From contig JAFGVD010000010.1 of NCBI GenBank assembly GCA_016938135.1, positions 1 to 64,000 of the forward strand: DNA of 64,000 bases, in the 5' to 3' direction. Positions 61,201 to 64,000 of the stretch are shown here, in pieces (positions within the stretch are counted from its first letter, which is position 1; every line of letters starts with the position of its first letter). The stretch comes from Coriobacteriia bacterium (GTDB lineage: Bacteria > Actinomycetota > Coriobacteriia > Anaerosomatales > Anaerosomataceae). Under the pieces are notes generated by a model. The model made no database searches. It was not told the DNA's origin and saw nothing but the letters and a program-made list of their open reading frames with translations. The translations under genes were made by a program, and so were the position numbers.

Positions 61201-62301
61201 ATGAAGGTCTCTGTTGCCCGTGGAGAACTCCTAGAAGCACTCTCAGCCGTTTCTAAAGGCCTTTCTACCAGGACCACTCTTCCAATCCTGTCAGGAATAC
61301 ATATCTCCACAAGAGATGGTTCTTTGGTGCTGCAATCAACAGACCTGGAGATATCGATCAAGACCAAGACTAAAGCGAGAATAGAAGATGCCGGGCAAAC
61401 AGTCCTTCCAGGCAAACTACTTACAGATATTGTAAGAAGCCTTCCTGAAGCTGCCGTGACTATCGACACAAGCAGTACCGGTTCTGCAATCGTTACTTGC
61501 GGACAATCATCTTTCACTGTGAAGACACTTTCCCCGGAGGATTTTCCTAAGTTCCCCGTGATCTCCACTGATGAGATGATCTCTCTTCCAAGTTCTTCTT
61601 TCTCAAAGATCGTCCACCAGGTTTCTAAAGCGGTAAGCAGAGACGAGACTAGACCGATCCTTACAGGAATCCTTGTTGTGATCGAAGAGGGAATGCTACG
61701 GATGGTCGCAACTGATTCGTACAGGTTGTGTCTAAGAGAAACGACTATTGAAGGAGTTGCCGGCTCACTAGAGGTCGTCATACCCGGCCGCGGTATTGAA
61801 GATGTGGCGAGATTGGCTGCTTCAAGCGAACAAGTGTCTCTTGGTGTGTCAGACAATCAAGTTATCTTCCAATTTGGTGAGACTGTATTCATCTCGCGCA
61901 GAATCGAAGGGTCCTTCCCCAACTACCGGCAGCTGATTCCTAAAGACCATCAGACACGAGTAGTGATCGATAGAGCTGAATTCTCCGAAGCTGTGAAGAG
62001 GGTGTCATTGCTGGCACAACATAATGCTCCATTGAGGGTTGCTGTGAACACCGCTGATCACATACTGACTCTGACGGCACAGACTCAGGATGTTGGTGAA
62101 GCAAAAGAAGACATTGAGATCTCACCTGTAGGGGAAGATGTAGAGATTGCTTTCAATCACACGTACCTGATGGATGGTATCTCGGTGGCGGAGGGTGAGA
62201 AGATCGCGATTGAGATAGTGAGTCCTCTAAAGCCCGGTATTCTTAAATCAGTAGATAACTCAGAGTTCATATACCTTCTCATGCCGGTACGTCTTGGTTA
62301 G
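61201..62301 (+). CDS. dnaN: DNA polymerase III beta subunit (sliding clamp)
   Basis: A 366-residue clamp with three repeated domains. It opens MKVSVARGELLEALSAVSKGLSTRTTLPILSG-like and ends YLLMPVRLG, the typical C-terminus. AAAGGA lies before the ATG. The recF frame begins 8 bases before its stop. Codon use is less G+C-rich than in the left half of the window. Confidence 0.98.
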   Translation: MKVSVARGELLEALSAVSKGLSTRTTLPILSGIHISTRDGSLVLQSTDLEISIKTKTKARIEDAGQTVLPGKLLTDIVRSLPEAAVTIDTSSTGSAIVTCGQSSFTVKTLSPEDFPKFPVISTDEMISLPSSSFSKIVHQVSKAVSRDETRPILTGILVVIEEGMLRMVATDSYRLCLRETTIEGVAGSLEVVIPGRGIEDVARLAASSEQVSLGVSDNQVIFQFGETVFISRRIEGSFPNYRQLIPKDHQTRVVIDRAEFSEAVKRVSLLAQHNAPLRVAVNTADHILTLTAQTQDVGEAKEDIEISPVGEDVEIAFNHTYLMDGISVAEGEKIAIEIVSPLKPGILKSVDNSEFIYLLMPVRLG

Positions 62302-63412
62302 CAAGCATGTGCTGATATCCAAACTCGAGTTCAGAGGAGTAAGAAACTACGATCATTTCTTGGTTGAACCTGACTCGCATCTCACGATTCTGGTTGGGCC
62401 TAATGCGGTAGGTAAGACGAACGTGATCGAGGCAATACAACTACTGACAACCAACCGTTCATTTAGAAACCCACAATGGGTGGACGTCGTGAAATGGGAC
62501 GCCAGCGAAGCAAACCTTAGGATGACGCTGGATGATGATGGGGTGCTAACCATCTTTGAAATGGTGATCACCCTGGAGAATAAGCGGTCCTATAAGTTCA
62601 ATGGTTTAACGAAGCGTGGATTCTCTAATATCCCAAAGGTCCTCCCCAGCGTTGTCTTCACACCTGATGATCTGCTGCTAGCCAAAGGACCAGCAGAAAA
62701 CAGACGAAAAGCTATCGACGATCTAGGTGAAAGACTCTCGAAGACTTACGGGAGTATCAAGCGCGACTACACCCGAACCATAAGACAACGCAACGCTGCG
62801 CTGAAAGAGAACCAAACACACAAGGCGACACTACAGGCCTTGGATGAACAACTGATCTCAATAGGATCATCGCTTTGTCTACATCGCCGGCGTCTCCTTC
62901 AGAGGATGTCACCGATCACCACGTCGATCTATGGGACTCTAGCTACCGGTGAAGTACTAGATATCCAATACGAATCACGAGCGTTAGGTGATATTCCTTT
63001 TACCGAGAAGCTTAGAATCGAAGACATTCAGATAGCGATGTTTTCAACCCTGCAAATCCGGAGAAATGAAGAAGCTGCTCGTAAAACCACACTGGTAGGG
63101 CCACACAGGGACGATGTCATCTTCAAAATAAACGGAAGAGACGCACGCTCTTTTGCCTCGCAAGGACAACAACGGACCATCGCATTAGCCTGGAAATGTG
63201 CAGAGGTCCGCATCATCCAAGAGATCGCACGTCAAACACCGGTTCTACTCTTAGATGATGTTATGTCGGAATTGGACTCAACCCGCAGGGAAGCTTTAAC
63301 CACGCTGGTGAAAGATGGGGTTCAGACGATAGTGACGACCACTAACACCGGCTACTTCGCACCAGACCTGCTTGCCCAGGCAAAGATCATTGAGATACCC
63401 GGGAGAGGCTGA
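62294..63412 (+). CDS. recF: DNA replication and repair protein RecF
   Basis: A 372-residue SMC-like ATPase that helps load RecA at gaps. Walker A is VGPNAVGKTNVIEAIQLL, the signature is SFASQGQQRTIALAWK, and Walker B is VLLLDDVMSELDSTRR. The start is uncertain: TTG 62294 (overlapping dnaN by 8 bases) or GTG 62309, neither with a strong ribosome-binding site. The dciA gene follows by a 1-base overlap. Confidence 0.95.
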   Translation: MVSKHVLISKLEFRGVRNYDHFLVEPDSHLTILVGPNAVGKTNVIEAIQLLTTNRSFRNPQWVDVVKWDASEANLRMTLDDDGVLTIFEMVITLENKRSYKFNGLTKRGFSNIPKVLPSVVFTPDDLLLAKGPAENRRKAIDDLGERLSKTYGSIKRDYTRTIRQRNAALKENQTHKATLQALDEQLISIGSSLCLHRRRLLQRMSPITTSIYGTLATGEVLDIQYESRALGDIPFTEKLRIEDIQIAMFSTLQIRRNEEAARKTTLVGPHRDDVIFKINGRDARSFASQGQQRTIALAWKCAEVRIIQEIARQTPVLLLDDVMSELDSTRREALTTLVKDGVQTIVTTTNTGYFAPDLLAQAKIIEIPGRG

Positions 63413-63933
63413 TGGTAAGGCGTCGAAAGATCGACCAGGTCAGCGAAATAGGACGAGATATGCTGACCCGAATCGACCCACACGGCAAACGATATGAATC
63501 AAAAGCCGTTCAGGTCTGGCCGGAGGTCGCAGGAGAAGAGATTTTAAAACACACAAAAGGCTTCGCTATGCGCGAAGGCGAACTCATCGTCTTCGTTGAT
63601 TCTCCCGCCTGGGCCAATGAACTGACATTGATGGCGGAGCACCTCAAGAAGGATATCAACACAAGAATCGGTGAGGGTTCAGTAAGGGCTATCAGGTTCA
63701 ATGTGTCGAAACAGGTGAAAGAGGCACGCCGCTGGGAGGTCATGAAAGAAGAGCACGAGGCGTTCTACGCAAAGGACCAGACTGAACCCGTGGCGCTTTC
63801 GCCTAGTGAGTTGGAACAAGCACAGTACATAGCGGGAGCGATCGAAGACCCGGAACTTCGAGAGCAAGCGCTTAAGGTCATGGTTAAGGACCTGGAGTGG
63901 AAAAAGGGTGTACGCCACACCAAAAAGGCGTAG
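63412..63933 (+). CDS. dciA: DciA-like helicase loader (DUF721)
   Basis: A 173-residue protein. The DUF721 core covers about residues 15-100: ESKAVQVWPEVAGEEILKHTKGFAMREGELIVFVDSPAWANELTLM by parts, including the WPEVAG and SPAWANEL motifs. DciA is the ancestral DnaB loader in bacteria without DnaC or DnaI. A charged helical C-terminal extension of about 70 residues ends KKGVRHTKKA. The ATG overlaps the recF stop (TGATG). gyrB would be expected next, beyond the window. Confidence 0.88.
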   Translation: MVRRRKIDQVSEIGRDMLTRIDPHGKRYESKAVQVWPEVAGEEILKHTKGFAMREGELIVFVDSPAWANELTLMAEHLKKDINTRIGEGSVRAIRFNVSKQVKEARRWEVMKEEHEAFYAKDQTEPVALSPSELEQAQYIAGAIEDPELREQALKVMVKDLEWKKGVRHTKKA

Positions 63934-64000
63934 AGAGCCATAGAGAGGCTTAGGGGCACTGTTTTGAGTCCCCAGTGATACCACGTGTGGTACACTGTGG

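Noticed and set aside
63970-63995. parS-like CCACGTGTGG near the right edge
   Set aside because: The arms are not the parS arms and the centre is not a perfect palindrome.
1-64000. CRISPR arrays, insertion sequences, integrases or prophage genes
   Set aside because: No regular spaced repeats, transposase or phage genes were found on either strand.

Overview
The window is about 64 kb of bacterial chromosome around the replication origin. High G+C, a 6C-type small RNA, a PafB/PafC pair, a DUF5679 zinc-ribbon protein, SdaAA/SdaAB serine dehydratase, no mnmE/mnmG beside rsmG, and anaerobe genes (hybrid cluster protein, rubrerythrin, FeoAB, multiheme cytochrome c) suggest an anaerobic actinomycete of the Coriobacteriia type. 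That assignment is inference; no 16S gene is present. No insertion sequence, prophage or CRISPR array was seen.

Origin (52.3-64 kb): leftward from the origin run rpmH-rnpA-yidD-yidC-jag and rsmG-parA-parB-ytxH-like, with three parS sites ahead of rsmG. Rightward run a GHKL-ATPase/winged-helix protein, dnaA, dnaN, recF and dciA. DnaA boxes lie in two clusters, rpmH to the GHKL gene and dnaA to dnaN. The second carries a DnaA box, a GC-rich spacer and DnaA-trios, a typical unwinding element. This end is visibly A+T-richer than the rest.

Left end (0-9 kb): a CoA-binding protein, then rpsF-ssb-rpsR-rplI-dnaB read leftward, a LytM/M23 peptidase, tRNA-Gly(CCC), and a potassium-uptake operon (two TrkA proteins, a 43-residue one-helix protein, TrkH and a membrane-anchored OB-fold-like protein).

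Middle left (9-23 kb): DUF5679, DUF1461 and GGDEF proteins, an M28 peptidase and a metallophosphoesterase. Next is a nitrosative-stress locus (ygbA-ferredoxin-hcp-small c-heme protein), divergent from a Crp/Fnr regulator across an FNR-like palindrome. Then come a secreted protein of unknown function and a three-gene membrane operon headed by a histidine-kinase-like sensor that lacks its phosphoacceptor histidine.

Middle right (22.8-52.3 kb): 6C RNA, pafB-pafC, a secreted nucleotidase-like protein, an exonuclease-DinG helicase, sdaAB and sdaAA split by feoA-feoB-Cys-rich peptide-mrp, a yybP-ykoY (Mn2+) riboswitch ahead of a P-type ATPase, a sensor kinase, ddl, an HtrA protease, a multiheme cytochrome, rubrerythrin, rlmN and an addB-addA recombination nuclease operon.

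The least explained elements are the GHKL/winged-helix protein inside oriC, the pseudo-kinase membrane operon, three small proteins coupled to hcp, trkH and feoB, and the 6C RNA promoter, which matches a sigma-54 element.
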